NCBI GenBank assembly: GCA_022790855.1
Contig: JAAVYA010000007.1
Location: 1 to 64,000, forward strand
Length of the DNA stretch: 64,000 bases
DNA from: Lachnospiraceae bacterium
Lineage (GTDB): Bacteria; Bacillota; Clostridia; Lachnospirales; Lachnospiraceae
Direction: 5' to 3'
Shown: positions 19,718 through 29,044 of the stretch, in pieces
How positions within the stretch are numbered: the first letter of the stretch is position 1
How the letters are laid out: every line of letters starts with the position of its first letter
The notes under the pieces: model-generated
Told to the model about the DNA's origin: nothing
Database searches by the model: none
The model's input: only the letters and a program-made list of their open reading frames with translations
Made by a program: the position numbers and the translations under genes

Positions 19718-21190
19718 TTATTCTATCATGGATTGGACATTCTGACAAGAGGAATCCGTCCCCCGACGATCCCCCTGTCCCTCGCTGTCCTCCCTAATCG
19801 GAATGACTTTTACATTCTGAATCATTTTATTTTCTACAAACAGTACCTGAAAAAGATACCCTCTGTCCTGAATCTCAAATACTTCATGATCCACGGGAAT
19901 CTTATCGATCAGCGAGATCAGGTAGCCGTTCAACGTATCATAGTCTTCCAGTTCTCCATAATCCAGACCCAATAAAGTGCATACTTCGTCTAAGGGAGCC
20001 ATGCCTTTCATCAGGAAAGTCCCGTCGCCCTGCTGGATAATCATGGTATCTTCTTCATCGTATTCATCCAAAATATTTCCCACAATCTCTTCCAGAATGT
20101 CCTCCATGGCCACCAGCCCCGCCGTCTGGCCGTATTCATCCACCACGATCACCATATGGTTTTTTAAAGACTGCATAGCCTGAAACAGGCTGTTAATATT
20201 TCTGGTCTCCGGGATGAACCTAGCCTCCCGTACCAGATCCGGGATTTTTCCAATTTCAAGATCCAGCAGATCCGCTTCACGGCTCTTTAACATCGCATCC
20301 TTAATATGCACAATGCCTGTAATATTATCAATATCCTCCACATATACCGGAAATCTGGAATTATTTTTTTCCAGCATAAATTCCAGGGCATCCCGCAAGC
20401 TCATCTCACCGTCCACCGCCACAATATGCTTCCGGCGGGTCATAATGTCTTTTGCTTCCTTATCCCTGAATTCAAAAATGTTATGTATCATCTCCGCTTC
20501 ACTGGCCATCAAAGCTCCCTGCTCATGTACCTCGTTCACCATGGAGATCAGCTCTTCCTCTGTTACATCATCCGTGTTTTCCCCAGGATCCATCCCGCAA
20601 AGCCTTACCATAAGATCGGAGAGCTTATCCACCAAAAAGGCAAAGGGAGAGACCGCCGCTGTCAAAAGGCGCATGATGCCTGTCAGGAAAAAGGCCCACT
20701 TCTTCGCCTTTCTTGCCGCAATTTTTTCCGGAGCCAAAATTCCCAGGGCTACTAATAAAAACACCGTAACGATTGCAATCAGTACATAACAGAGGCCATA
20801 CATCCAAATTGGATGAGCTTCATTCAGCACAGCTTTCGCCAGCATCTTCCCATACATCCTGCTTTGATAGATTCCTGCCGCCACGCTGATGAATGTTGTC
20901 AAAGACGAAAGCCCCGGAAAAATCCTGACAGAACCTTCTTTTACCTTGGCAAGCCACAATGCTTTCCGGTTCCCTTCCTGAACCTCCTTCTCCAAATGAC
21001 TGTCGTTCAGATTATCCATTGCCGCCATAAATCCATGAATCACCATATCCATTGCCAGCAGCAATAAGAATACGAACAAACCTATCAGCGGACTATCGCC
21101 ATCTTCCATAACTTGTAACCACACCTTTCTGGCATCATCTGCCATTTGTATAAACACTTGAAATATACCATGTACGCCAAGATTCGTCAA
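19718..21190 (-). CDS. CNNM/CorC-type membrane protein (DUF21, CBS pair, CorC_HlyC)
   Basis: This 490-residue protein has a DUF21 membrane domain (about 25-190), a CBS-domain pair (about 235-365, beginning near MTRRKHIVAVDG) and a C-terminal CorC_HlyC domain (about 380-465). Family members are linked to magnesium export or metal homeostasis, though many are still labelled hemolysin-related. The longest start is a TTG at 21190, two bases after the mazF stop. ATGs at 21145 and 21109 are alternatives; the last has AAGGTG upstream at a rather long distance and still keeps the first helix. The start is therefore uncertain. Confidence 0.85.
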   Translation of the reverse strand: MTNLGVHGIFQVFIQMADDARKVWLQVMEDGDSPLIGLFVFLLLLAMDMVIHGFMAAMDNLNDSHLEKEVQEGNRKALWLAKVKEGSVRIFPGLSSLTTFISVAAGIYQSRMYGKMLAKAVLNEAHPIWMYGLCYVLIAIVTVFLLVALGILAPEKIAARKAKKWAFFLTGIMRLLTAAVSPFAFLVDKLSDLMVRLCGMDPGENTDDVTEEELISMVNEVHEQGALMASEAEMIHNIFEFRDKEAKDIMTRRKHIVAVDGEMSLRDALEFMLEKNNSRFPVYVEDIDNITGIVHIKDAMLKSREADLLDLEIGKIPDLVREARFIPETRNINSLFQAMQSLKNHMVIVVDEYGQTAGLVAMEDILEEIVGNILDEYDEEDTMIIQQGDGTFLMKGMAPLDEVCTLLGLDYGELEDYDTLNGYLISLIDKIPVDHEVFEIQDRGYLFQVLFVENKMIQNVKVIPIREDSEGQGDRRGTDSSCQNVQSMIE

Positions 21191-21192
21191 GC

Positions 21193-21540
21193 TTATGTAA
21201 ATAATTCCAGGCTGATCTCCAGGGCTTTATCTACTTTTCTTAAAATCTCCGCATCCAGATGGCATACTTTATCTTTCAAGCGTACTTTGTCAATGGTCCT
21301 AAGCTGCTCCAAAAGCACCACGGAATCTTTAACCAAATCATACCTTCCGGAATCCAGCTCCACGTGAGTGGGAAGTTTTGCTTTATTCATCTTGGACGTA
21401 ATAGCCGCACAGATCACCGTAGGACTGTGACGGTTTCCTACGTCATTCTGTATAATCAGTACCGGCCGGATGCCTCCTTGCTCGGAGCCTACCACCGGTC
21501 GCAAATCTGCATAATAAATATCTCCTCTTCGGATAATCAT
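21193..21540 (-). CDS. ndoA: MazF/NdoA-type endoribonuclease toxin without adjacent antitoxin
   Basis: This 115-residue protein matches MazF/NdoA (EndoA), an mRNA interferase: [21 protein letters not shown] at the start and [12 protein letters not shown] follow the family pattern. In Bacillus the order is alr, ndoAI (antitoxin), ndoA. Here only about 70 bases separate alr from this gene and they hold no antitoxin frame. GGAG precedes the ATG at 21540. Either the antitoxin is elsewhere or the protein is an orphan. Confidence 0.93.
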   Translation of the reverse strand: MIIRRGDIYYADLRPVVGSEQGGIRPVLIIQNDVGNRHSPTVICAAITSKMNKAKLPTHVELDSGRYDLVKDSVVLLEQLRTIDKVRLKDKVCHLDAEILRKVDKALEISLELFT

Positions 21541-21611
21541 GATCTCACACTCCAAAATTCATAGGTTTTCTATTCCTATTATTCCCAATTTTCTTGTGTG
21601 TATTCCATCAA

Positions 21612-22787
21612 TTATTCTCCGAAATAATCCCTGGTCCCGATTACCTTTCCATTCTTGGTATATACACGGGGGATCCGTTTTCCCAAATCACAGGCAAATT
21701 CATAGTGGAATCTACCGGACAGCTCACCCAGCTCTTCCATGGTAATGGATTCTCCTTGGCTGCTCCCGATCAAGACAGCCTCATCCCCTAAGGCTGCTTC
21801 TGGAATCTCTGTTACATCCACCATAAACTGGTCCATGCAGATACGCCCGCAGATGGGCGCCCGCTTTCCGTGAATTAAGACATAACCTTTGTTGGAAAGG
21901 CTCCTGGGATATCCGTCCCCATATCCTACCGGCACTGTGGCAATTCTGGAAGGCTCCTTCAGGGTATATGTAGCTCCATAACTGACGGTACGTCCCGCCT
22001 CAAGATCTTTTAAAAACACTATTCTGCTGACCAAAGACAGCGCCGGACGCAGGGTAAGGTTTTCTCTTTGTACTTCATCGGAAGGCCACAATCCATAAAG
22101 GCTGATTCCTGCCCGGACCAAATCCAGATTGGCCCAGGGCAGATCAATGATGCCCGCGCTGTTGGAGGCATGATAAAGCTTCGGAGAGGCTCCCCGGGCA
22201 GATAACATTTCTTTCATCTCATGAAATTGTTTCATCTGGTCCTCGGCCATTGTTTTATCTGCCGCATCAGATTTTACAAAGTGTGTAAAAACTCCTTCCA
22301 ATATGATATGAGGCAAAGACGAAATCTGTGCAATCCAATCGGCAGCTTCCGAGGTCACCTGAAATCCCAAACGGCTTAACCCGGTGTCGATCTTTACATG
22401 GATTTTTAGCTGTTTCCCTGTCTTTTCCATAGCTTTTTCCATTTCCAGAGCCATATCCAGAGAAAAGACCGTCGGGCGGATATCCCATGCTGCCATCGCT
22501 TCATATTGCTCCAAAAAGGTAGCCCCCAGCACAAGAATCGGCTTTTGGATCCCATTTCTGCGCAAAATCTCTCCTTCCTCTACCGTGGCGACCCCATATC
22601 CCCATACCCGGGGCAGCCCTTCCAGTTCTCTTGCAATGGGAACTGCTCCGTGTCCATAGCCGTCTGTTTTGATGACGGCAATTACATTGGTATCCTCTCC
22701 GATGACACGTATCATTTCCTTCATGTTATGCACGATATTGTCTAAATCAACAGCCGCATATACCCTGCTGTAGATACTCATTTTCAT
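21612..22787 (-). CDS. alr: Alanine racemase
   Basis: This fold-type III PLP enzyme interconverts L- and D-alanine for peptidoglycan. It has 391 residues with PLP Lys40 in VIKTDGYGHG and the second catalytic region VSYGATYTL; GYGDGYPR and CGRICMDQF are also typical. The ATG at 22787 overlaps the preceding stop (ATGA); a second ATG at 22781 has better spacing from AAAGGA, so either may be used. It lies between the NAD(P)HX repair gene and the mazF-type gene. Confidence 0.96.
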   Translation of the reverse strand: MKMSIYSRVYAAVDLDNIVHNMKEMIRVIGEDTNVIAVIKTDGYGHGAVPIARELEGLPRVWGYGVATVEEGEILRRNGIQKPILVLGATFLEQYEAMAAWDIRPTVFSLDMALEMEKAMEKTGKQLKIHVKIDTGLSRLGFQVTSEAADWIAQISSLPHIILEGVFTHFVKSDAADKTMAEDQMKQFHEMKEMLSARGASPKLYHASNSAGIIDLPWANLDLVRAGISLYGLWPSDEVQRENLTLRPALSLVSRIVFLKDLEAGRTVSYGATYTLKEPSRIATVPVGYGDGYPRSLSNKGYVLIHGKRAPICGRICMDQFMVDVTEIPEAALGDEAVLIGSSQGESITMEELGELSGRFHYEFACDLGKRIPRVYTKNGKVIGTRDYFGE

Positions 22788-24307
22788 CGTTCCTTTCTTG
22801 CAGGCTCCGATGCATCTCTTGTAACGCTTCGGATTCCTTCTATGATATCGGTTGCCAGCATGCCGTAGCATCCGGTCTTTTGTCTGGCGGTATCCCCGGC
22901 CATGCCATGGAGATATACGCCCAAGGGAGCGGCTGTATCACTGTCTAACCCCTGAGCCAGTAACCCCGCCAGAATCCCGGTGAGCACATCCCCAGAGCCG
23001 GCGGTGGCCATGCCGTGATTCCCGCTGGTATTGATGTAACTTACCCCTTCTGGTAAAGCGGTCACGGTCCTGGCGTCTTTCAGGACGCATATAACACGAT
23101 GCTTCTTGGCAAACCTAACGGCATTTCCCAGAAGGTCTTTTTGCAGATCTTCCACTGCCTGTCCGGTAAGTCTTGCCATCTCTCCCAAATGGGGCGTCAC
23201 AATGGCCGTTCCCTGAAAAGAATCAAGGAGTTTCAGATTGCCGGAAAGGATATTCAACGCATCTGCATCTATGACCAGCGGCGATGCTGCCATCTGCAGT
23301 ACGGCCTTTAAAAGCATTGCTCCCGTATCTCCTGTGCCAAGTCCTGGACCTATGACGACTGCATCCGCCCAGCCTAGCTGCTGCTCTAGCTTTGCAACCA
23401 GCTCCTGTTCAGATGCTTCTTTGTTCCAGGTGTCTAAAACAGCCTCCGGAAGCTGCTGCTGGAGAATGCTCCTGTTTTCCTCTGCAGTCATGATTTTTAC
23501 CAGCCCGCAGCCAGTGACTGCCGCAGCTTTTCCGCTGAAAAATGCAGCTCCAGACATTCCGGGCTGCCCCGCGATCACAAGGACATGGCCGTAGCTGCCC
23601 TTATTGGTTCTGGGCCTCCGTTTCGGCAGCAGGGACAGATCTTTTGGTTCCGGACTATAGACGGAAGGATTTCGCTGCAGCCAGCTTGCCTTGTCGATGC
23701 CGATATCCTTTACTTCCACGCATCCGGCGTAGGTGCATCCTGGATACAGCATCAATCCCGTTTTCGCATAAGCAAAGGTAACCGTCAGATCCGCCCAAAA
23801 TCCACACCCCAATACCTGGCCGTCATCCCCGGAAATTCCGGAGGGTATATCAATGGCCAACTTCTGCCCCTCTATTCGGTTCATTTCTTCTATGATGTCC
23901 TGAAATTTCCCGGTGACCTCTCTAGATAATCCAATTCCAAAAAGTGCGTCCACCACCAGAGTATATGTTTCTTTGGGCATCTCGGTAAGGACAGGAATCT
24001 GATACTGCCTGGCGATGGCAAGCTGCTGCTTCATCTCCGGGGAAGCCTTTTCTTCTTGCCCCGCCAGAAAAATCGACACATCACAGCCTTTTTGCCAGAG
24101 CATCCTTGCAACTGCCGCTCCGTCACCGCCGTTATTCCCTACTCCGCAGACGATCAAGGTCTTAGTCCAGTCCATCCCAAATGCTTCGGCTGCTTCCACT
24201 ACCCCAAGGGCTGCCCGTTCCATCAGCACCAGGGAAGGAACCTGAAAATGAGAAATCGTATTTGTATCACATTCTTTCATTTCCCGGCTGTTTATCAAAA
24301 TCCTCAT
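22784..24307 (-). CDS. nnr: Bifunctional NAD(P)HX epimerase and ADP-dependent NAD(P)HX dehydratase
   Basis: This 507-residue fusion repairs damaged, hydrated NADH and NADPH. The N-terminal NnrE/YjeF epimerase domain (about 1-215) contains VCGVGNNGGDGAAVAR; the C-terminal NnrD/carbohydrate-kinase-like dehydratase (about 220-495) contains VIGPGLGTGDTG and TAGSGDVLTGILAGLL. It sits in the same gene string as the NADH sensor rex, which fits a redox-cofactor theme. Confidence 0.95.
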   Translation of the reverse strand: MRILINSREMKECDTNTISHFQVPSLVLMERAALGVVEAAEAFGMDWTKTLIVCGVGNNGGDGAAVARMLWQKGCDVSIFLAGQEEKASPEMKQQLAIARQYQIPVLTEMPKETYTLVVDALFGIGLSREVTGKFQDIIEEMNRIEGQKLAIDIPSGISGDDGQVLGCGFWADLTVTFAYAKTGLMLYPGCTYAGCVEVKDIGIDKASWLQRNPSVYSPEPKDLSLLPKRRPRTNKGSYGHVLVIAGQPGMSGAAFFSGKAAAVTGCGLVKIMTAEENRSILQQQLPEAVLDTWNKEASEQELVAKLEQQLGWADAVVIGPGLGTGDTGAMLLKAVLQMAASPLVIDADALNILSGNLKLLDSFQGTAIVTPHLGEMARLTGQAVEDLQKDLLGNAVRFAKKHRVICVLKDARTVTALPEGVSYINTSGNHGMATAGSGDVLTGILAGLLAQGLDSDTAAPLGVYLHGMAGDTARQKTGCYGMLATDIIEGIRSVTRDASEPARKER

Positions 24308-24332
24308 AAAACCTCCTCCTTATGCAATACAA

Positions 24333-24368
24333 GAGAGACCTCCTGCACCAATCAGCAGGCTGCCTCTC
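24333..24368 (-). other. Intercistronic hairpin upstream of the NAD(P)HX repair gene
   Basis: A 14-position arm pair (24333-24346 with 24355-24368) has two mismatches and an eight-base loop. It is GC-rich but lacks a T run. It may tune expression between the coiled-coil gene and the repair enzyme gene. Confidence 0.4.
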
Positions 24369-24374
24369 CATAGA

Positions 24375-25046
24375 TTATGGGTTATTCTGTTCTTTTTTCC
24401 CATTGTTCGAATCCTGTGCGTCCTCTTCTTTTGATTCGTATTTCAAATCAAACACATCAATGACCTGGGGACCAAAAATATCATGCATATAGGAGTAGAT
24501 CTCTTTATTTTTGATTTCTGCACTCTGCTTTATGATGATCTGTTTTTTTAATTCGACGCGGATATTTTTAATCCATTCTCCGATCTCTTCTATATCCGTC
24601 TCATTGGTCCGAAGCAGTCCATAGCAGTACTTCATGGTTTCTGTCATTAAATTATCATTGGCTTGCCGAAGTATGTGGGGCAGCTCTAACAGATCGTCCT
24701 CACAGCGTTCCATTTTTTCGTTAATCTCATCGATCAGCCGCCGGTCCTGGGAAAGCTTTTTGGAGCTGGGATGGTCTTTAAGTTCTGCACCTTCCATATT
24801 CTCCACAATATTCTTCATTAACGTTGATTTCAGCTTTTTCAGTTCCTTCAGTTCTTGAGTCAGCCGTCCCTGCCGGGCCAGTTCTTCATCTACCTGCTTT
24901 TCATATTTTAATATGATATCCGGTTTCTTCGTTCCTGCAAAAATATGGTGCCATTTTTGATCCAGGACCAGGATGGGGATTTTTTTCCCTTTTAGCTTTG
25001 CAGAAAAATCCTGTTCGGTTCTGGTCTCACGGATACGATATCCCAT
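24375..25046 (-). CDS. Conserved-looking coiled-coil protein of unknown function
   Basis: This 223-residue soluble, highly charged protein has an N-terminal part IPILVLDQKWHHIF followed by long helical, coiled-coil-like segments (about 45-190) and a Lys/Glu/Asn tail. There is no signal peptide, membrane helix or catalytic motif. It starts six bases after rex and should be co-transcribed with it. Its ribosome binding site is weak. I do not recognise the family. Confidence 0.75.
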   Translation of the reverse strand: MGYRIRETRTEQDFSAKLKGKKIPILVLDQKWHHIFAGTKKPDIILKYEKQVDEELARQGRLTQELKELKKLKSTLMKNIVENMEGAELKDHPSSKKLSQDRRLIDEINEKMERCEDDLLELPHILRQANDNLMTETMKYCYGLLRTNETDIEEIGEWIKNIRVELKKQIIIKQSAEIKNKEIYSYMHDIFGPQVIDVFDLKYESKEEDAQDSNNGKKEQNNP

Positions 25047-25052
25047 ACGCTA

Positions 25053-25697
25053 TCACTTCTTCTCTGCATTATATTCTTTTTTCACAATATTGTAAGATAA
25101 CTGCATTAAACTGTCTGATAAATGTACATTCTCCACCACCACATGCTCCGGCAGCTCCAGATCCAGGTGGGCAAAATTCCAGATGGCGTTCACACCCAGG
25201 CCCACCAACTGATTGGCCACTTCTTCCGCCCGTTCCTTCGGCATGGTCAGCGCCGCAATATCCACCTTATTATTTCGTACGAATTCTTCCAGTTCATCCA
25301 GCAAACGAATCTCGATCCCCCGGACAGAAAGGCCCAAAAGGGCCGGATTCACATCAAAAAGCCCGGTGATCATAAAGCCTCTTTTTTCGAATTTCACGTA
25401 ATTAGCCAATGCCTGGCCAAGATTTCCGGCACCTATGACTATGATGTTATGCTGATGGTCCAGGCCCAGAATTTTACCAATTTCTTCATAAAGATATTTT
25501 ACGTTATACCCATACCCCTGCTGGCCAAAGCCGCCAAAGTTATTCAAATCCTGCCGGATCTGGGACGCTGTTACTTTCATCTTGGAGCTTAATTCATTGG
25601 ACGAGATCCGCTCCACTCCCACATCCAGAAGCTCCCCCAGATATCGGTAATATCTGGGCATCCGCCGAATGACCGCCTGGGATATCTCCTTACTCAT
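25053..25697 (-). CDS. rex: Redox-sensing transcriptional repressor Rex
   Basis: Rex senses the NADH/NAD+ ratio and represses fermentation and respiration genes when NADH is low. The 214-residue protein has an N-terminal winged helix (about 1-80; SSKMKVTASQIRQDLNNFG) and a Rossmann domain with IVIGAGNLGQAL near residue 88. The ATG at 25697 follows AAGGAGG. It has a consensus promoter of its own. I did not find a canonical Rex operator beside it. Confidence 0.97.
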   Translation of the reverse strand: MSKEISQAVIRRMPRYYRYLGELLDVGVERISSNELSSKMKVTASQIRQDLNNFGGFGQQGYGYNVKYLYEEIGKILGLDHQHNIIVIGAGNLGQALANYVKFEKRGFMITGLFDVNPALLGLSVRGIEIRLLDELEEFVRNNKVDIAALTMPKERAEEVANQLVGLGVNAIWNFAHLDLELPEHVVVENVHLSDSLMQLSYNIVKKEYNAEKK

Positions 25698-25731
25698 TGT
25701 TTCTTCCTCCTTGGCACAAAAACTCCTGCTT

Positions 25732-25760
25732 ATTATATAAAATCTGCCTACATCTGTCAA
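25732..25760 (-). promoter_or_regulatory. Consensus sigma-A promoter for the rex operon
   Basis: A perfect TTGACA (25755-25760), a 17-bp spacer and a perfect TATAAT (25732-25737) on the minus strand lie 34 bases before the rex start. It probably drives rex through alr, mazF and the CNNM-type gene. Confidence 0.9.
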
Positions 25761-25772
25761 TGCGTCAAATAA

Positions 25773-27695
25773 TTAGCACATCGATGCCAGCTCTTCCCAG
25801 ATTTCATACAATTCGTCCAGTTTCTGTTTTTGCACCTCGTATTCCCTCTGCAGTTCCCCCAGCTTTCCGGAATTTGTGGCAATTTCCGGATCCTGGAACG
25901 CCTCTTCCAATTCTGCGATTTTCTTTTCCGCCTCTTCGATCTGCGTTTCTGTTTTTTTCAGGTCATTGTCGCGTTTCCGCTTTCTGGCCTGTTCTTCTTT
26001 TTGCTTCTTCCAGTCCCGCTTATTGTCGCTTTCCTCTTGGGAGACGGCTTCCTCTTGGACGCCCTGTTCCTTAGCATAAACGCTTGTCAGCTCCTGGCAT
26101 TTTTCCAGATAATAATCATAATTGCCTAAATAATTTACAAGGGTCTGTCCTGTCAGCTCCAGAATGCGGGTACTGGTCTTATTGATAAAATACCGGTCAT
26201 GAGAGACAAACAGCACCGTACCGGTATAGCTGTTTAATGCCTGCTCTAAAATCTCCTTGGACGTAATGTCCAGATGGTTGGTAGGCTCATCCAGGATCAA
26301 AAGGTTTGCTTCTGAAAGCATCAGCTTGGCTAAGGATACACGTCCCCGCTCCCCGCCGCTTAACTCCTTGATGCGTTTAAATACTTCATCTCCGGTAAAC
26401 AAAAAGGCCGCCAGCACATTTCGAATCTGGGTGTTGGTGAGGCTGGGGTATTCATCGGAAATTTCCTCTACCAAAGTCTTTTCCATATGAAGCACCTGAT
26501 GTTCCTGGTCGTAATATCCGATATGCACATTGGCTCCCAGGGTCACGGTTCCATTGTCCGCTTCCACCATCTCATTGATGATTTTTAAAATAGTGGTTTT
26601 TCCGGTGCCGTTGTCCCCGATCAATGCAACCCGCTCGCCCCGCTTGATTTCAAAATTGATATCAGAAAATAACTGCTGCCCTGGATATGCCTTCGCCAAA
26701 TGTTCTGCTTTTAATACGTCGTTGCCGCTTTTTACCCTTGGTTCCAGCTTCAGCTTAATGTCCGTATTCTCTTCCGTTGGTTTTTCCAGACGTTCGATCT
26801 TATCCAGCATCTTTTCCCGGGACTCTGCCCGTTTGATGGATTTCTCCCGGTTAAAGGATTTTAATTTTGCGATCACTTCTTCCTGGTGCTTAATCTCCCG
26901 CTGCTGATTATAATACTGTTTCAGCAGGGCGAGACGCACCTGAGAGCGTTTTTTTGCATAAGCAGTATAATTGCCCAGATAGACGCTGACCTTGCTCCTG
27001 TCCAGTTCAACGACTTTTTCTACCACCTTGTCCAGAAAATACCGGTCGTGGGATACGATCACCACGGCTCCCCGATAATTGGATAAATAAATTTCCAGCC
27101 ATGTAATGGCCCCGATATCCAGATGGTTGGTAGGCTCGTCCAGCAGAATAATGTCCGGTTTTGTCACCAGAAGTTTTCCCAGGCAGACTCTTGTGCGCTG
27201 CCCGCCGGACAGCTCCTGCATCCGTTTTTCAAACTCTTCCTGAGAAAATCCAAGCCCTTTCAATACTCCGCAAATCTCGCTTTTGTACGTATAACCGTCC
27301 AGATCCTCAAATTCCCGGTGAAGCCTGTTATAGGATTCCATAAACGATTCCAATTCCGCCTGCGGAACCTCCTTCATCTGCTCCTCCATTTCCCTCAGAC
27401 GTCCCTCCAGAGAAATCACATATTCTTTGGCGCTTAGCACTTCTTCATAAATGGTATGATTTCCTGTAATGTCCGGATTCTGGGGAAGATAGCCGATGGT
27501 CTTGCCCTTAGCTATCGTCACTTCTCCTTCGTCCTGCTTCATTTCCTGCATAATGATACGCAGTAGCGTCGTCTTTCCGGCGCCGTTGATTCCCACAATG
27601 GCCGCCTTCTCATTGGCTTCCACATGAAAGGAGGCATGCCTGATAATCTCATCTGTGCCGAAAGACTTGCTTATATTCTGGCATGCTAAAACCAT
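25773..27695 (-). CDS. ABC-F family ATPase (YdiF-like)
   Basis: This 640-residue soluble protein has two ABC ATPase domains in tandem: Walker A GINGAGKTT (about 35) and GDNGTGKTT (about 360), two LSGGQ/LSGGE signatures, a charged interdomain linker (about 240-320) and a C-terminal coiled coil (about 550-640). It has no membrane helices, as in ABC-F proteins that act on the ribosome E site. In Bacillus ydiF is also near rex (ydiH). Antibiotic resistance cannot be inferred; the long C-terminal coiled coil is closer to YdiF/Uup types. Confidence 0.92.
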   Translation of the reverse strand: MVLACQNISKSFGTDEIIRHASFHVEANEKAAIVGINGAGKTTLLRIIMQEMKQDEGEVTIAKGKTIGYLPQNPDITGNHTIYEEVLSAKEYVISLEGRLREMEEQMKEVPQAELESFMESYNRLHREFEDLDGYTYKSEICGVLKGLGFSQEEFEKRMQELSGGQRTRVCLGKLLVTKPDIILLDEPTNHLDIGAITWLEIYLSNYRGAVVIVSHDRYFLDKVVEKVVELDRSKVSVYLGNYTAYAKKRSQVRLALLKQYYNQQREIKHQEEVIAKLKSFNREKSIKRAESREKMLDKIERLEKPTEENTDIKLKLEPRVKSGNDVLKAEHLAKAYPGQQLFSDINFEIKRGERVALIGDNGTGKTTILKIINEMVEADNGTVTLGANVHIGYYDQEHQVLHMEKTLVEEISDEYPSLTNTQIRNVLAAFLFTGDEVFKRIKELSGGERGRVSLAKLMLSEANLLILDEPTNHLDITSKEILEQALNSYTGTVLFVSHDRYFINKTSTRILELTGQTLVNYLGNYDYYLEKCQELTSVYAKEQGVQEEAVSQEESDNKRDWKKQKEEQARKRKRDNDLKKTETQIEEAEKKIAELEEAFQDPEIATNSGKLGELQREYEVQKQKLDELYEIWEELASMC

Positions 27696-27729
27696 ATTGT
27701 CCTCCTGCTTTTTCTATCTCTTTTGCTGA

Positions 27730-28938
27730 TTACAGCATTTGCTCCAGATTCCCGCGGATCGCCTTTATAAACTCCTGGCTGTTTAATACCTCCGGCTGTT
27801 TGAAATCTGTAATTAAGGCCAAATCCTTCGTCATCTTTCCGGCCTCTATGGTGGAAAGGCATGCCTTCTCCAGCTTGTCCGCAAATGCACTCAATTCTTT
27901 GTTTCCGTCTAATTCTCCCCGCTTGCGCAGCGCTCCGGTCCAGGCAAAAATCGTAGCTACGGAATTGGTGGAGGTCACTTCTCCCTTTAGATGCTTATAA
28001 TAGTGGCGCTGTACCGTTCCATGGGCCGCTTCATACTCATACTTTCCGTCCGGAGATACCAGCACAGACGTCATCATGGCAAGGGAACCGCAGGCGCTGG
28101 ATACCATATCGCTCATCACATCGCCGTCATAATTCTTGCAGGCCCAGATAAAGCCTCCCTCTGCTTTCATCACCCGTGCCACCGCATCGTCAATCAAGGT
28201 GTAAAAATATTCGATGCCCGCTTCCTGGAACCGCCTTTCATATTCCTGATCAAAGATCTCCTGGAAAATATCTTTAAACGTATGGTCATATTTTTTGGAA
28301 ATGGTATCCTTTGTGGCAAACCACAGATCCTGGTGGATGTCCAAGGCGTAATTAAAACAGCTGCGGGCAAAGCTTTCAATAGAGCCTGTCAAATTGTGCT
28401 GTCCCTGGATCACTCCTGGGCCTGAAAATTCATGAATCAGTTCTCGTATCTCGCTTCCGTCTTCCGCAGTATACACCAGTTCACACCGCCCAGGCCCAGG
28501 TATCTTCATTTCCGACGCCTTGTAAACATCTCCATAGGCATGACGGGCAATGGTAATGGGTTTTTTCCAGTTTTTGACACAAGGCTCAATGCCCTTCACC
28601 TGTATGGGCGCCCGAAATACCGTTCCGTCCAGCATAGCCCGGATGGTCCCGTTGGGACTTTTCCACATTTCCTTCAGATTGTACTCCTCTACCCTGGCCG
28701 CATTGGGGGTGATGGTGGCGCATTTTACCGCAACGCCGTACTTCTTTGTGGCATTGGCGGAATCAATGGTTACCTGATCGTCGGTTTCATTCCGGTACTC
28801 CAGTCCCAGGTCATAATACTCTGTCTTTAAATCAATAAAAGGAAGCAGAAGTTCCTCTTTGATCAGTTTCCAGAGAATTCTTGTCATTTCGTCTCCGTCC
28901 ATCTCTACCAACGGAGTAGTCATTTTAATTTTTTCCAT
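27730..28938 (-). CDS. icd: NADP-type isocitrate dehydrogenase, eukaryote-like subfamily
   Basis: The 402-residue enzyme oxidises isocitrate to 2-oxoglutarate and CO2. Its start, [15 protein letters not shown], and the motifs [19 protein letters not shown] and [13 protein letters not shown] place it with type II (IDH1/IDH2-like) enzymes rather than the E. coli type. NADP use is the usual preference of this branch. No citrate synthase or aconitase is nearby. It has its own strong promoter; the ABC-F gene follows after 34 bases with no terminator. Confidence 0.95.
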   Translation of the reverse strand: MEKIKMTTPLVEMDGDEMTRILWKLIKEELLLPFIDLKTEYYDLGLEYRNETDDQVTIDSANATKKYGVAVKCATITPNAARVEEYNLKEMWKSPNGTIRAMLDGTVFRAPIQVKGIEPCVKNWKKPITIARHAYGDVYKASEMKIPGPGRCELVYTAEDGSEIRELIHEFSGPGVIQGQHNLTGSIESFARSCFNYALDIHQDLWFATKDTISKKYDHTFKDIFQEIFDQEYERRFQEAGIEYFYTLIDDAVARVMKAEGGFIWACKNYDGDVMSDMVSSACGSLAMMTSVLVSPDGKYEYEAAHGTVQRHYYKHLKGEVTSTNSVATIFAWTGALRKRGELDGNKELSAFADKLEKACLSTIEAGKMTKDLALITDFKQPEVLNSQEFIKAIRGNLEQML

Positions 28939-29006
28939 GCTTATCCTCCATAGACTCCATGTATCTCATGGCTTTCTTCTTTATATTCCTCATTGAACCA
29001 TCTTCA

Positions 29007-29035
29007 AGTGTATACAATTATGCAATTTACGTCAA
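29007..29035 (-). promoter_or_regulatory. Promoter for icd
   Basis: TTGACG (29030-29035), a 17-bp spacer and TACACT (29007-29012) on the minus strand lie in the gap after the transglutaminase gene, 68 bases before the icd start. Confidence 0.75.
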
Positions 29036-29044
29036 TACTTTTTC

